The notes under the pieces are model-generated. The model was not told the origin of the DNA and did not search any database. It saw only the letters and a list, made by a program, of their open reading frames with translations. A stretch of 48,617 nucleotides of DNA from Mycobacterium sp. E1214. GTDB taxonomy: Bacteria > Actinomycetota > Actinomycetes > Mycobacteriales > Mycobacteriaceae. Position numbers and translations under genes: made by a program. The stretch is from NCBI RefSeq assembly GCF_001666755.1, contig NZ_LZJC01000049.1:1-48617 (forward strand), in the 5' to 3' direction. Below are positions 18,663-28,047 of the stretch, piece by piece; position 1 is the stretch's first letter, and each line of letters starts with the position of its first letter.

Positions 18663-19583
18663 TTACCAGCCGCGCTGCGCCAGCCGATGGGGCTCCGGGA
18701 CTTGCTCGACGTTGATGCCCACCATGGCCTCCCCCAAGCCGCGCGACACCTTGGCCAGCACGTCGGGGTCGTCGTAGAAGGTGGTGGCCTTCACGATCGC
18801 GGCGGCGCGCTGGGCGGGGTCGCCGGACTTGAAGATTCCCGAGCCGACGAACACCCCTTCAGCGCCCAGTTGCATCATCATCGCCGCGTCGGCCGGGGTG
18901 GCGATGCCACCGGCGGTGAACAGGGTGACCGGCAGCTTGCCGGCCCGCGCCACCTCCACGACGAGGTCGTAGGGAGCTTGCAATTCCTTTGCCGCGACGA
19001 ACAATTCGTCTTCCGACAACGACGTGAGCCGGCGGATCTCGCCGCCGATCGCGCGCATGTGCGTGGTCGCGTTGGAGACGTCGCCGGTGCCGGCCTCGCC
19101 CTTGGAGCGGATCATGGCCGCGCCTTCGGCGATGCGGCGCAGCGCCTCCCCCAGGTTCGTGGCCCCGCACACGAACGGCACGGTGAACTTCCACTTGTCG
19201 ATGTGGTGGGTGTAGTCCGCGGGCGTCAGCACCTCGGACTCGTCGACGTAGTCGACGCCGAGGCTCTGCAGGATCTGCGCCTCGACGAAGTGGCCGATGC
19301 GGGCTTTGGCCATCACCGGGATGGTGACCGCGGCGATGATGCCCTCGATCATGTCCGGGTCGCTCATCCTCGAGACGCCGCCCTGCGCGCGGATGTCGGC
19401 GGGCACCCGCTCCAGTGCCATCACCGCGACGGCGCCGGCGCCCTCCGCGATTCGGGCCTGCTCCGGGGTGACGACGTCCATGATGACCCCGCCCTTGAGC
19501 ATCTCGGCCATACCCCGCTTGACCCGGGCCGTTCCGGTCCGCCCGTTGCCGTTGTGTCCCGCGTTGTGTGCCGCGCTGTCCAC
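18663..19583 (-). CDS. pdxS: Pyridoxal 5'-phosphate synthase lyase subunit PdxS
   Basis: A 306-residue beta-barrel enzyme that makes PLP from ribose 5-phosphate, glyceraldehyde 3-phosphate and ammonia from PdxT. Both active-site lysines are present: K93 (VMAKARIGH) and K161 ([13 protein letters not shown]), 68 apart as in Bacillus. The phosphate loop [16 protein letters not shown] and [11 protein letters not shown] are intact. The first 18 residues are a variable Asn/Gly-rich tail. The GTG start at 19583 has a GAGG site. Homologue of Rv2606c (SnzP). It heads the pdxS-tesB-pdxT operon; a TACACT -10-like sequence lies on the minus strand near 19630. Confidence 0.96.
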   Translation of the reverse strand: MDSAAHNAGHNGNGRTGTARVKRGMAEMLKGGVIMDVVTPEQARIAEGAGAVAVMALERVPADIRAQGGVSRMSDPDMIEGIIAAVTIPVMAKARIGHFVEAQILQSLGVDYVDESEVLTPADYTHHIDKWKFTVPFVCGATNLGEALRRIAEGAAMIRSKGEAGTGDVSNATTHMRAIGGEIRRLTSLSEDELFVAAKELQAPYDLVVEVARAGKLPVTLFTAGGIATPADAAMMMQLGAEGVFVGSGIFKSGDPAQRAAAIVKATTFYDDPDVLAKVSRGLGEAMVGINVEQVPEPHRLAQRGW

Positions 19584-19681
19584 CGCTACCTCTGGTTTTC
19601 TCGATCGTCTGTGCCTACCGGTACCGACCCAGTGTAGTAGTCGCGCGCGGCCCGATTCGCGCTGAAGGGGCCGCTCGGCGC

Positions 19682-20281
19682 TCAGCGCAGGGCGGCGTCC
19701 AGCAGCGCTTCGGCGGCGCTGCGGGCCGCCGCCGCGGCTTGCAGGTCGCGGTCCAGTTGCGCGCTGAGCCCCGCGCCGTCGTAGAGCAACTGCAGCTGAC
19801 GCCCCAGCTCGTCGGGGCTCCTCGCCCCGGCCTGGCGGGCGAGATCGGTGAACAGCTCGCGGACGTCGTCGCGAAACCCGTCCGCGGCTTGCCGAATCGC
19901 GCCGCCGTCGGGGGCCTCGGCGCTGGCCGTGACGAAAGCGCAGCCGCGAAAGCCGGGGGCGGCGAACCCGTCGGCCTGCGCGTCGAAGACGGCGAGCAGG
20001 CGCTCCCGCGCGTCGTCGTGGCGCCCGATCGCGCGCCGCAGCTCGGCCAAGGTGGCTTGGTGCCGGCCGTCGAGATAGGCCCGCACCAGGTTCTCCTTGC
20101 TGCCGAAGGTGTTATACAGCGACGCCTTGGCGACCCCCGCACGCTCGATCACGCGGTCGATGCCGACGGTTTGCACGCCCTCGGCGTAGAACAGATCGTC
20201 GGCGGCGGCCAGGAGCCGATCGCGCGCCGACCCCCGGTTGACGCGGCGGTCGCCGTCGGGCGCAGTCTCGGACACGCTCAC
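19682..20281 (-). CDS. TetR family repressor of the adjacent reductase cassette
   Basis: A 199-residue TetR regulator. The N-terminal HTH is [30 protein letters not shown] (about 41-70). The ligand domain has [16 protein letters not shown], a pattern shared with the TetR subgroup that includes E. coli NemR, which senses electrophiles through cysteine; C114 here may be such a residue. The GTG start at 20281 follows a GAGGAGGGG site. An inverted repeat 18 bases upstream (20299-20314) matches two repeats before the SDR gene, so autoregulation plus control of the SDR-nitroreductase pair is the natural reading. Confidence 0.9.
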   Translation of the reverse strand: MSVSETAPDGDRRVNRGSARDRLLAAADDLFYAEGVQTVGIDRVIERAGVAKASLYNTFGSKENLVRAYLDGRHQATLAELRRAIGRHDDARERLLAVFDAQADGFAAPGFRGCAFVTASAEAPDGGAIRQAADGFRDDVRELFTDLARQAGARSPDELGRQLQLLYDGAGLSAQLDRDLQAAAAARSAAEALLDAALR

Positions 20282-20298
20282 CTGCCCCTCCTCTCCTG

Positions 20299-20314
20299 TA
20301 GACAGCTCTGTCTA
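20299..20314. promoter_or_regulatory. TetR operator, copy 1 (TAGAC-N6-GTCTA)
   Basis: TAGACAGCTCTGTCTA, with symmetry extending one base on each side (GTAGACAG-CT-CTGTCTAC, 20298-20315). It sits 18 bases upstream of the TetR start codon and 3 bases after the nitroreductase stop. Two further copies lie at 21526 and 21559. The motif resembles the TAGAC-centred operators known for NemR-type repressors. Confidence 0.82.
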
Positions 20315-20316
20315 CT

Positions 20317-20754
20317 TTACGCCGCCGTGGGCTCCAGGACGACGATGGGAATCTCCCGCGCGCCGGCGTGGGCGCGGTACTCGGGGAAATGCGGCCAGTG
20401 CCGCTCGGCGACGGCCCACAGCCGGGCCTTCTCGTCGCCGAACGCCTCGCGGGCGCGCAACGTGTGCGTGACCGGGCCGTCTTGCAACCAGACGTCGGGG
20501 TTGGCTGTCAGGTTGCGGTACCACGCGGGATGCGTGGCAGCACCCGCGTTGGATGCCACCACCACGTAGGCGGCGCCGTGCGGGATGCGCATCAGCGGGG
20601 TCTTGCGCAGTGCACCGCTGCGGGCGCCGACCGTGGTCAGGATGACCACCGGGCGGCCTTCCATCGTGCCGCCATCGACGCCGTCACTGGCCTCGTAACG
20701 GGCGACATGATCGCGGATGCGTTCGGTCGGGCTGGGCAGATAGCTGTCGGTCAT
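20317..20754 (-). CDS. F420-dependent nitroreductase family protein (DDN type)
   Basis: A 145-residue protein of the deazaflavin (F420)-dependent nitroreductase family, a split beta-barrel fold common in mycobacteria (Ddn, Rv3547, is the type). The family core is PVVILTTVGARSGALRKTPLMR (about 34-55), followed by YVVVASNAGAATHPAWYRNL and the C-terminal ALREAFGDEKARLWAVAERHWPHFPEYRA-like helix. The ATG at 20754 is chosen for its GGAGGGGA site about 11 bases upstream; the longer frame to 20805 is unsupported. It lies 31 bases after the SDR stop and is probably cotranscribed with it. It likely reduces quinones or enones with F420H2. Confidence 0.9.
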   Translation of the reverse strand: MTDSYLPSPTERIRDHVARYEASDGVDGGTMEGRPVVILTTVGARSGALRKTPLMRIPHGAAYVVVASNAGAATHPAWYRNLTANPDVWLQDGPVTHTLRAREAFGDEKARLWAVAERHWPHFPEYRAHAGAREIPIVVLEPTAA

Positions 20755-20785
20755 GGCTGTTGATTCCCCTCCGTTGTCGGGAGCG

Positions 20786-21505
20786 CTAGATGGCCGTGCG
20801 GCCACCGTCGACGGGCAGCACCGCGCCGGTGATGTAGCTGGCCTTGTCCGACGCCAGGAACGCGATGGCCTGGGCGATCTCCTCCGGTTGGGCGGCGCGG
20901 CCCAGCAGCGTGGTGCCGCCCAGGTTGGTGATGAGTTCCTCGGTGGCGCCGCCGGTGTAGGCGGGCCCGGGCGCGACCGTGTTGACGCGCACGCCGGCCG
21001 GGCTGTACTCGGCGGCCCAGGCGCGGCTCATCGCGGTCAGTGCGGCTTTCGTCGCGCCGTAGGCCGCGGCGCCGGGCAGGCCGACATGGCCGGCCATGCT
21101 GTCGACGCTGACGATGCTGCCGTGGCCGCGCTCGGCCATGCCGGGTGCGAGCGCCGCAACCAGTCGGTATGCGCCACGCACGTTGGCGGCGAACAACTCG
21201 TCGAAAGTGGCGTCGTCGAGTTGGTCGGTCGGACCGAACCAGGAGAACCCGGCGTTGTTGACCAGCACGTCGACGTCGCCGGTCGCGGCGGCCAGCGCCG
21301 CGACTCCGGCCGGGTCGGACAGGTCGGCGGCGACGAATCGCGCCCGCCCGCCGCGTTCGGTGATGGCGGTGACGGTGTCGGCACCGCGGCTGGCGTCGCG
21401 GCCGTGCACGATCACCTCGAAGCCGTCGTCCGCCAGCGCGAGCGCCGCGGCACGCCCGATTCCCGACGTCGCCCCGGTGACCAGAGCCTTGGATCGATTC
21501 TCCAT
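20786..21505 (-). CDS. Short-chain dehydrogenase/reductase
   Basis: A 239-residue classical SDR. The nucleotide motif is TGATSGIG (10-17), NNAG is at 83-86, and the catalytic set is S136, Y149 and K153 (AYGATK). R36 after the second strand (HGRDASR) suggests NADP(H). The ATG at 21505 is preferred to the GTG at 21517 because GTGAGG forms its ribosome site. Two TAGAC-N6-GTCTA operators lie 20 and 53 bases upstream, so expression is probably repressed by the TetR protein downstream. The substrate is unknown; induction by a carbonyl or electrophile would fit. Confidence 0.92.
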   Translation of the reverse strand: MENRSKALVTGATSGIGRAAALALADDGFEVIVHGRDASRGADTVTAITERGGRARFVAADLSDPAGVAALAAATGDVDVLVNNAGFSWFGPTDQLDDATFDELFAANVRGAYRLVAALAPGMAERGHGSIVSVDSMAGHVGLPGAAAYGATKAALTAMSRAWAAEYSPAGVRVNTVAPGPAYTGGATEELITNLGGTTLLGRAAQPEEIAQAIAFLASDKASYITGAVLPVDGGRTAI

Positions 21506-21525
21506 CACGAACCTCACTATCTGAG

Positions 21526-21541
21526 TAGACCTGTCTGTCTA
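21526..21541. promoter_or_regulatory. TetR operator, copy 2 (TAGAC-N6-GTCTA)
   Basis: TAGACCTGTCTGTCTA, the promoter-proximal copy 20 bases before the SDR start codon. It shares both half-sites exactly with copies at 20299 and 21559. Confidence 0.82.
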
Positions 21542-21558
21542 GCTAATGGTAAGGACCA

Positions 21559-21574
21559 TAGACAGACCGGTCTA
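21559..21574. promoter_or_regulatory. TetR operator, copy 3 (TAGAC-N6-GTCTA)
   Basis: TAGACAGACCGGTCTA, 53 bases before the SDR start. Centre-to-centre distance to copy 2 is 33 bases, about three helical turns, which would place two dimers on the same DNA face. Confidence 0.82.
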
Positions 21575-21633
21575 CTCATGGCAAGGCCCGGGGGCTGTGA
21601 GCTGCGCCACCCACCCGCGGCCGATCCCGCCAG

Positions 21634-22659
21634 TCAGCGGATCGACAACACCGGGCCGGGGGTACGGCCGCCGGCGAGGGCGGCGGCCTCGGGCAGCAAC
21701 CCGGACAGCTGCAGGGGGTACACCGTCTCCCCCGCGGCGACCAGTGCGGCGATGTCGGCCGCGTCGCACCAGCGGTGGCCGTGGATGTAGCTGCGCTCGA
21801 GGTGGGTGCGGCCGGTGCCGGACGGTTCGAAGCGCCGGGTGCGGTAGACGAAGTAGAACTCCTCGCTGTCGATCAGCGAGCCGTTGAATTCGAAGACCTC
21901 GTCGCGCCGCCACACCGGCCCCACCAGGTCGGCGGGCGCAACCCGCAGGCCGGTCTCCTCGGCGAGTTCCCGAGCGGCGGCCTCGGCCAACCGCTCCCCC
22001 TCCTGGACCTCCCCGCCCACGGTGAACCACCACTTCGGCGCGTGCCGGTCGGCCAGCGCCGGGTCCGACCCGCGCAGCAGTAGCACCGCGCCGGCGTCGT
22101 CGAGCAGGACGACGCGCGCGGAGGTGCGGTGGTTGAGCACGCCGGGGTCGCCGTGGGCCAGCGCGTGCGGTCGCTCGACGATCTCGAAGTAGCTGGGCAG
22201 CGCGGCGGTGCCCCCGAGCCGCAACAGCCGCACAAAGCGCCGCTCGGCCAGCGCCAGGGTGTCGCGCACCGCGTCGTTGTGGAAGCGGCGGGCCAACACC
22301 ACGCGGGCCTCGGCGTCGGCCAGCTCGGCGATCAACCCGGCCGGCAGCGACGCCGGATTCACCACGGCCAACGCGGCGGACAGCTCGTTCTCGGCGCCCT
22401 CCCGCGCGCTGCGCTGCGCCCCCTCCGCGGCGTCGGCCAGCGCCGCGAGCCGCCGGCCCTCCGAGGCGCCGCCGTAGGCATCGATCGCCACCGCCCGCGC
22501 CACCACCGCGCGCCGGGCCAGCGCACCGTCGAGCGCCTGCCAGGACAGGTCGTAGCGCACGTGCAGCCGGTCCAGGCGGTTCGCGGTCCGGTACGCCCAG
22601 GCGCCCAACACCGCCAGCGCAGCGACCAGCGCGATGACGGCGACGATCAGCCACGTCAT
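21634..22659 (-). CDS. Membrane-anchored NUDIX hydrolase
   Basis: A 341-residue protein, homologue of Rv2609c. An N-terminal membrane helix (MTWLIVAVIALVAALAVLGAW) and a 150-residue helical region precede a C-terminal NUDIX domain. The Nudix box is GGEVQEGERLAEAAARELAEETGL-type, near residues 214-237, with the full RELAEETG metal site. Such enzymes cleave nucleoside diphosphates linked to other groups; the substrate is unknown here. The ATG at 22659 shares one base with the pimA stop (TGATG), so it closes the thrS-to-nudix operon. The helical region is unusual for NUDIX proteins and may tie it to the membrane. Confidence 0.92.
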   Translation of the reverse strand: MTWLIVAVIALVAALAVLGAWAYRTANRLDRLHVRYDLSWQALDGALARRAVVARAVAIDAYGGASEGRRLAALADAAEGAQRSAREGAENELSAALAVVNPASLPAGLIAELADAEARVVLARRFHNDAVRDTLALAERRFVRLLRLGGTAALPSYFEIVERPHALAHGDPGVLNHRTSARVVLLDDAGAVLLLRGSDPALADRHAPKWWFTVGGEVQEGERLAEAAARELAEETGLRVAPADLVGPVWRRDEVFEFNGSLIDSEEFYFVYRTRRFEPSGTGRTHLERSYIHGHRWCDAADIAALVAAGETVYPLQLSGLLPEAAALAGGRTPGPVLSIR

Positions 22660-23783
22660 CAGCTGGCCACCTCGACCTTGGCGCCGGACGCGGCGACCGT
22701 CTCGTACACCCGCATGATCTGGCTGGCCACCACCGACCAGTCGTAGCGCTGGACGGCCCGCGACCCGGCCGTCGCGTACCGCTCCCGCAGCACGTCGCTG
22801 CCTAGCACGGCGATCACGGCGTCGGCCAGCGCGGCGCTGTCGCCCACCGGCACCAGCGCCCCCGCCTCCCCGTCGCGCAGCACGCGGCGGAAGGCGTCCA
22901 GGTCACTGGCCACCACGGGGGTGCCGGCCGCCATGGCCTCAACCAGGACGATGCCGAAGCTCTCGCCCCCGATGTTGGGCGCGCAGTAGACGTCGGCGCT
23001 GCGCATCGCCGACGCCTTGCCCGCGTCGTCGACCTGGCCGAGGAACCGCAGGTGTTGCGCCAGCGCGCCGGCCTGGGCGCGCAGCTGGTCCTCGTCGCCG
23101 CGGCCGACGATCAGCAGCTGCACGTCCTCGTAGTGTTCGACGATCCGGGGCAGCGCGTCCAGCAGCACCGCCATGCCCTTGCGCGGCTCGTCGAAACGCC
23201 CCAGGAACAGCACCGTCTTGCCGGGCCGCGGGTAGCCGTGCAGGCGCGGGGCGGCGGCGAACGAGGCGACGTCGACGCCGTTGGGAATCTCGACGGCGTC
23301 GGTGCCCAGCGCCTCCATCTGCCAGCGCCGGGCCAGGTCGGAGACCGCGATGCGGCCGATGATCTTCTCGTGCATGGGCCGCAAGATGCCCTGGAACACC
23401 GACAACGTCAGCGATTTCGTGGTCGAGGTGTGAAAGGTCGCCACGATCGGCCCCTCGGCGATGTTCAGCGCCAGCATTGACAGGCTCGGCGCGTTCGGCT
23501 CGTGCAGGTGCAGGACGTCGAAATCCCCGTCGGCGAGCCATTTCTTGACCTTGCGGTGGGTCGCCGGCCCGAAGCGCAGCCGCGCCACCGAGCCGTTGTA
23601 GGGAATGGGCACGGCCCGCCCGCCGGACACGACGTAGTCCGGCAGCGTGGTGTGCGGCGAGAACGGCGCGAGCACGCTGACCTGGTGCCCGCGGCCGCGC
23701 ATCACCTCCGCCAGCTGCAGCACGTGCGACTGCACCCCGCCCGGCACGTCGAACGAGTAGGGGCACACCATGCCGATGCGCAT
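22659..23783 (-). CDS. pimA: Phosphatidylinositol alpha-mannosyltransferase PimA
   Basis: A 374-residue GT-B glycosyltransferase that adds the first mannose from GDP-mannose to phosphatidylinositol on the cytoplasmic face. The N-terminal MRIGMVCPYSFDVPGGVQSH contains the inositol-side glycine loop; H118, R196 and K202 and the EX7E pair E274/E282 (ESFGIVLVE) match the studied mycobacterial enzyme. The ATG at 23783 overlaps the patA stop (TGATG). The open frame to 24644 is alternate-frame patA sequence. Rv2610c homologue, essential in mycobacteria. Confidence 0.97.
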   Translation of the reverse strand: MRIGMVCPYSFDVPGGVQSHVLQLAEVMRGRGHQVSVLAPFSPHTTLPDYVVSGGRAVPIPYNGSVARLRFGPATHRKVKKWLADGDFDVLHLHEPNAPSLSMLALNIAEGPIVATFHTSTTKSLTLSVFQGILRPMHEKIIGRIAVSDLARRWQMEALGTDAVEIPNGVDVASFAAAPRLHGYPRPGKTVLFLGRFDEPRKGMAVLLDALPRIVEHYEDVQLLIVGRGDEDQLRAQAGALAQHLRFLGQVDDAGKASAMRSADVYCAPNIGGESFGIVLVEAMAAGTPVVASDLDAFRRVLRDGEAGALVPVGDSAALADAVIAVLGSDVLRERYATAGSRAVQRYDWSVVASQIMRVYETVAASGAKVEVAS

Positions 23784-24700
23784 CAGGTGGCCCGGAGCCG
23801 GGCCTGTCTGGCCTCGGACAGGTCGGCCAGCCACTGCGGCTGCATCATGTGCCAGTCCTCGGGATGGGCGGCGATGTTGGCGGCGAACCGGTCGGCGAGC
23901 GCCTGCGTGATGGCGCCGACGTCGCGGCTGCTGGTGTCCAGGGGCGGGAACACCTCGAAACCCCACCCGGGGCCGTCGAACCAGCAGTGCACCGGAAGCA
24001 GGGCGGCCCCGGTGGCGACCGCCAGCTTCGCCGGTCCGGCCGGCATCCGGGTGGCCTCGCCGAAGAAGTCGACCTGCACCCCGGTGCGGGTGAGGTCGCG
24101 GTCGGCCATCAGACACACCAGCCCGTTGGCGCGCAGCCGGTCGCACAGGACGTCGAAGGGCGGCCGGTCGCCTCCCGACAGCGGTAGCACCTCGAAGCCC
24201 AGGCTCTCGCGATAGCGGACGAACCGCCGGTACAGCGATTCGGGTTGCAGGCGTTCGGCCACGGTGGCGAAGGTCCCGCGGGTCTGGGTGAACCACACTC
24301 CGGCCATGTCCCAGTTGCCGCTGTGCGGCAACGCGCAGATCGCCCCGCCTCCCGCGGCCAGCGCGGCGTCCAGGTTGTCGGCGCCGCGGAACGCCGCATC
24401 GAGTTCGCCGGCCAGCTCGCCCAGGTTCATCGACGGCAGGCGAAACGCCTCCCGCCAGTACCGGCCGTAGGACGCCAGCGACTCGCGCATCAACGCGTCG
24501 GGCACCTCGGCCGGCGAGACGCCGGTGACGCGGGCCAGGTTCTTGCGCAGCTGCGCCGGCCCCCCGCGGCGGGCGGCGTAGTGCGCCCCGGTGTCGAAGG
24601 CGGTGCGCGCGGCGAACTCCGGCAACGCGCGCACTGCCATCCACCCGGCCGCGTACGTCCAGTCGGTCGCGGTGCGGGTCAGCCGCTCGGGCAGGATCAC
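23783..24700 (-). CDS. patA: PIM acyltransferase PatA
   Basis: A 305-residue membrane-associated acyltransferase that puts a palmitoyl chain on the first mannose of PIM1/PIM2. The HTB/LpxL-type HX4D motif is H126-D131 in LPHSGNWDMAG, and residues FLR-like DRDLTRTGVQVDFFGE with the catalytic-pocket Glu follow. Homologue of Rv2611c. The GTG at 24700 overlaps the pgsA1 stop (GTGA), and its own stop overlaps the pimA start, so the three steps of PIM assembly are translationally coupled. Confidence 0.95.
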   Translation of the reverse strand: MILPERLTRTATDWTYAAGWMAVRALPEFAARTAFDTGAHYAARRGGPAQLRKNLARVTGVSPAEVPDALMRESLASYGRYWREAFRLPSMNLGELAGELDAAFRGADNLDAALAAGGGAICALPHSGNWDMAGVWFTQTRGTFATVAERLQPESLYRRFVRYRESLGFEVLPLSGGDRPPFDVLCDRLRANGLVCLMADRDLTRTGVQVDFFGEATRMPAGPAKLAVATGAALLPVHCWFDGPGWGFEVFPPLDTSSRDVGAITQALADRFAANIAAHPEDWHMMQPQWLADLSEARQARLRAT

Positions 24701-25344
24701 GGCTGCCCCGTCCGGGGCAGCGGTCCGGCGGCCTGCGGCGACTTCTTCACCGCGTACAACCGCTGGCCGCAGGTGAGCACGCTGGCCACCGCCAGCAGCC
24801 ACATCGCGACCGGCAGCGCCGGCGGCCAGGCGACGAACGGAAAGTCGGACACGCCCGCGCCGGTCAGCACGATGATCAACCGCTCGGGGCGCTCGATCAG
24901 GCCGCCGTCGCCACGCAGGCCGCTGGCTTCGGCCCGGGCCTTGATGTAGGAGATCACCTGCGAGGTGACCAGGCAGATCAGGGTCGCCGCCGCCAGCGGC
25001 TTGTCGTGGGCGGTGAACACGATCCACCACAGCAGCCCGCAGAACACGGCGCCGTCGCTGACCCGGTCACAGGTGGCGTCGAGCACCGCGCCGAACCGGG
25101 TGCCGCCGCCACGCTCGCGGGCCATCGCCCCGTCGAGCATGTCGAACACCACGAAGAACCACACCACGCACGCCCCGGCGAACAGCTTGCCGAGCGGGAA
25201 CAGCGTGAGCGACGCCGCGACGCACGCGGCGGTGCCCAGCAGGGTGACGCTGTCGGGGGTCAGCCCGAGGCGCAGGGCCGCCCGCGCCGTGGGGGCCGTG
25301 AGCCGCGCAAAGGCCGCCCGGGACAGAAACGGCGCCTTGCTCAT
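24697..25344 (-). CDS. pgsA1: Phosphatidylinositol phosphate synthase PgsA1
   Basis: A 215-residue membrane enzyme that joins CDP-diacylglycerol and inositol 1-phosphate. The CDP-alcohol phosphotransferase motif is complete: D68, D71-G72, A75-R76, G85, D89 and D93 (DMLDGAMARERGG then GTRFGAVLDATCD). About six membrane helices are visible. Homologue of Rv2612c. It lies 13 bases after the Ap4A phosphorylase stop and overlaps patA. It supplies the lipid that PimA and PatA modify. Confidence 0.96.
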   Translation of the reverse strand: MSKAPFLSRAAFARLTAPTARAALRLGLTPDSVTLLGTAACVAASLTLFPLGKLFAGACVVWFFVVFDMLDGAMARERGGGTRFGAVLDATCDRVSDGAVFCGLLWWIVFTAHDKPLAAATLICLVTSQVISYIKARAEASGLRGDGGLIERPERLIIVLTGAGVSDFPFVAWPPALPVAMWLLAVASVLTCGQRLYAVKKSPQAAGPLPRTGQP

Positions 25345-25357
25345 CGGGCGGCGCTCC

Positions 25358-25936
25358 TCATGGCTGGTTGGTCCACTCCGTCGCCAGCAGCCGGCGGGTC
25401 TCGCGCAGCAACTGCGGGATCACCTTCGAGCCGCCGACGATGGTGATGAAGTTCGCGTCGCCGCCCCATCGCGGGACCACGTGCACATGCAGGTGCTCGG
25501 CCAGCGAGCCGCCCGCCGAGGAGCCCAGGTTCAGCCCGACGTTGAAGCCGTGCGGCCGCGACACGTTCTTGATCACGCGGATCGCCTTCTGAATGAACGC
25601 CATCAGCTCGGCGCTCTCCGCGTCGGTGAGGTCTTCGAGCTCCGAAACCCGCCGGTACGGCACCACCATCAGGTGGCCGGGGTTGTAGGGGTAGAGGTTG
25701 AGCACCGCGTAGACCAGCTCGCCGCGGGCGACCACCAGGCCGTCCTCGTCGGACAGGTTCGGGATGTCGCTGAACGGCTCGTCGGGCTTGCCCCCGGGGT
25801 CGCGCTTCATCGGCGACTCGGCCAGGTACGTCATGCGGTACGGCGTCCACAAGCGCTGCAGGTGATCACGCTCGCCGACGCCCGTGTCGAGGATGGCGTC
25901 GTCGACGCCGTCGGCCTTTCCGGGGTCACTCACCAC
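25358..25936 (-). CDS. HIT-family Ap4A phosphorylase
   Basis: A 192-residue histidine-triad protein, homologue of Rv2613c, which splits diadenosine tetraphosphate with phosphate into ATP and ADP. The triad is HLHVHVVPR with H148, H150 and H152. The N-terminal part ([13 protein letters not shown]) and [16 protein letters not shown] are typical of this subgroup. The start is one of two adjacent GTG codons (25936 or 25933); the AAGG site favours the first. It overlaps the thrS stop by 11 bases, so the two are coupled; Ap4A is a by-product of aminoacyl-tRNA synthetases. Confidence 0.93.
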   Translation of the reverse strand: MVSDPGKADGVDDAILDTGVGERDHLQRLWTPYRMTYLAESPMKRDPGGKPDEPFSDIPNLSDEDGLVVARGELVYAVLNLYPYNPGHLMVVPYRRVSELEDLTDAESAELMAFIQKAIRVIKNVSRPHGFNVGLNLGSSAGGSLAEHLHVHVVPRWGGDANFITIVGGSKVIPQLLRETRRLLATEWTNQP

Positions 25937-27983
25937 TGGACACCTTCACGAGTTCGGCTGTGGGAACGGCGTTTTCACGGTCGGCGATCCACTTGACGAT
26001 GGCGTCGACGGCGCTGTCGCGGGGCACCCCGTTGATCTGGGTGCGGTCACCGAACCGGAAGCTCACCGCGCCGGCCTGCACGTCGCGGTCGCCGGCGAGC
26101 AGCATGAACGGCACCTTCTGCGCGGTGTGGTGCACGATCTTCTTGGCCATCCGGTCGTCGCTGCCGTCCACCTCGACCCGCACGCCGTGCGCCTTGAGTT
26201 GCGCGGCAACGCGTTCCAGGTAGGGCAGGTGCTCGTCGGCGACGGGGATCCCGACGGCCTGTACCGGGGCCAGCCACGCCGGGAACGCCCCGGCGTAGTG
26301 CTCGGTGAGGATGCCGAAGAACCGCTCGATCGACCCGAACAGCGCGCGGTGGATCATCACGGGCCGTTGCCGGGTGCCGTCCGGGGCGGTGTACTCCAGC
26401 GCGAAGCGCTCCGGGAAGTTGAAGTCCAGCTGAATGGTGGACATCTGCCAGGTGCGGCCCAACGCGTCCTTGACCTGCACCGAGATCTTCGGGCCGTAGA
26501 AGGCCGCCCCGCCCGGGTCGGGCACCAGGTCCAGGCCGGACTCGGCGCCGACTTCCGCGAGCACGCTGGTGGCCTCCTCCCAGACGTCGTCGGAGCCGAC
26601 GAACTTCTCGGGATCCTTGGTCGACAGCTCCAAATAGAAGTCGGTGAGGCCGTAGTCGCTGAGCAGGTCCAGGACGAAGCGCAGCAGCGAGCGCAGCTCG
26701 TCGCGCATCTGGTCGCGGGTGCAGAAGATGTGGGCGTCGTCCATCGTGAGGCCGCGGACCCGGGTCAGGCCGTGGATGACGCCGGACTTCTCCAGGCGGT
26801 AGACCGTGCCGAACTCGAAGAGCCGCAACGGCAATTCGCGGTAGGAGCGGCCGCGTGTCCGGAAGATCAGGCAGTGCATGGGGCAGTTCATCGGCTTGAG
26901 GTAGTAGTCCTGCCCCGGCTTGCGCAGCGACCCGTCCTCGTTGTACTCGGCGTCGAGGTGCATCGGGGGGAACATGCCGTCGGCGTACCAGTCCAGGTGC
27001 CCCGAGGTGTGGAACAGCTGCGCCTTGGTGATGTGCGGGGTGTTGACGAACTCGTAGCCCGCCCGCTCGTGCTGGCGCCGCGAGTAGTTTTCCAGCTCTC
27101 GGCGCACGATGCCGCCCTTGGGGTGGAAAACGGCCAGCCCCGAACCGATCTCGTCGGGGAAGCTGAACAGGTCGAGTTCCACGCCGAGCTTGCGGTGGTC
27201 GCGACGCTGCGCCTCTTCGATAAGTTCAAGGTGCTTGTCCAGGGCCTCTTGGGATTCCCAGGCGGTGCCGTAGATGCGCTGCAGGCTCGCGTTGCGCTGG
27301 TCGCCGCGCCAGTACGCGGCCGAGCTGCGGGTGAGCTTGAACGCCGGGATGTGCTTGGTCGTGGGGATGTGCGGGCCACGGCACAGGTCACCCCAAACCC
27401 GTTCCCGCGTGCGGGGATTGAGGTTGTCGTAGGCCGTCAGCTCGTCGCCGCCGACCTCCATCACGTCCGGGTCGCCGGACTTGTCGTCGACCAGCTCCAG
27501 CTTGTACGGCTCGGCCGAAAGTTCTTGACGGGCCTGATCTTTGGACTCGTAGACGCGGCGGGAGAACAGCTGGCCCTCTTTGACGATCTGGCGCATCCGC
27601 TTTTCCAGCTTGTCGAGGTCCTCGGGGGTGAACGGCTCCGCCACGTCGAAGTCGTAATAGAAGCCGTCGGTGATGGGCGGCCCGATGCCGAGCTTGGCGT
27701 GCGGGAACAGCTGCTGGACGGCCTGGGCCAGCACGTGGGCGGCCGAATGCCGGATCACGCTGCGGCCGTCGTCGGTGTTGGCGGCCACGGGAACGACGTC
27801 GGCGTCGGCGTCGGGCACCCAGCTCAGGTCACGCAGTTTGCCGTCGCCGTCGCGCACCACCACGACCGCGTCGGGGGTGCCGCGCCGCGGCAGCCCGGCG
27901 TCTGCCACCGCCGCGCCCGCGGTGGTCCCGGCGGCCACCCGAATCGGGGCGGTTGCGGGGGCGGGGTCGGCGGGGGCGCTCAT
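25926..27983 (-). CDS. thrS: Threonyl-tRNA synthetase
   Basis: A 685-residue class II synthetase. An N-terminal TGS domain (about 12-70) leads to the editing domain with H79 and H83 in [10 protein letters not shown]. The catalytic core has the zinc-binding C367 in KPMNCPMHC, the [13 protein letters not shown] motif 2 and a C-terminal anticodon-binding domain ([21 protein letters not shown]). Homologue of Rv2614c with normal length. No T-box-like leader is visible in the 64 bases upstream. It heads an operon of at least six genes ending with the NUDIX gene. The long antisense frame covering it is a composition artefact. Confidence 0.98.
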   Translation of the reverse strand: MSAPADPAPATAPIRVAAGTTAGAAVADAGLPRRGTPDAVVVVRDGDGKLRDLSWVPDADADVVPVAANTDDGRSVIRHSAAHVLAQAVQQLFPHAKLGIGPPITDGFYYDFDVAEPFTPEDLDKLEKRMRQIVKEGQLFSRRVYESKDQARQELSAEPYKLELVDDKSGDPDVMEVGGDELTAYDNLNPRTRERVWGDLCRGPHIPTTKHIPAFKLTRSSAAYWRGDQRNASLQRIYGTAWESQEALDKHLELIEEAQRRDHRKLGVELDLFSFPDEIGSGLAVFHPKGGIVRRELENYSRRQHERAGYEFVNTPHITKAQLFHTSGHLDWYADGMFPPMHLDAEYNEDGSLRKPGQDYYLKPMNCPMHCLIFRTRGRSYRELPLRLFEFGTVYRLEKSGVIHGLTRVRGLTMDDAHIFCTRDQMRDELRSLLRFVLDLLSDYGLTDFYLELSTKDPEKFVGSDDVWEEATSVLAEVGAESGLDLVPDPGGAAFYGPKISVQVKDALGRTWQMSTIQLDFNFPERFALEYTAPDGTRQRPVMIHRALFGSIERFFGILTEHYAGAFPAWLAPVQAVGIPVADEHLPYLERVAAQLKAHGVRVEVDGSDDRMAKKIVHHTAQKVPFMLLAGDRDVQAGAVSFRFGDRTQINGVPRDSAVDAIVKWIADRENAVPTAELVKVSSGE

Positions 27984-28047
27984 GGGTGGGGTTCTCCGTT
28001 GTTCTCGGGTCTGACGATCGCTGCCATGCTATCGGGGCCGACGCGCC

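Noticed and set aside
23784..24644. N-terminal extension of pimA over patA
   Set aside because: Alternate frame of patA. The ATG at 23783 overlaps the patA stop and gives the standard PimA N-terminus.
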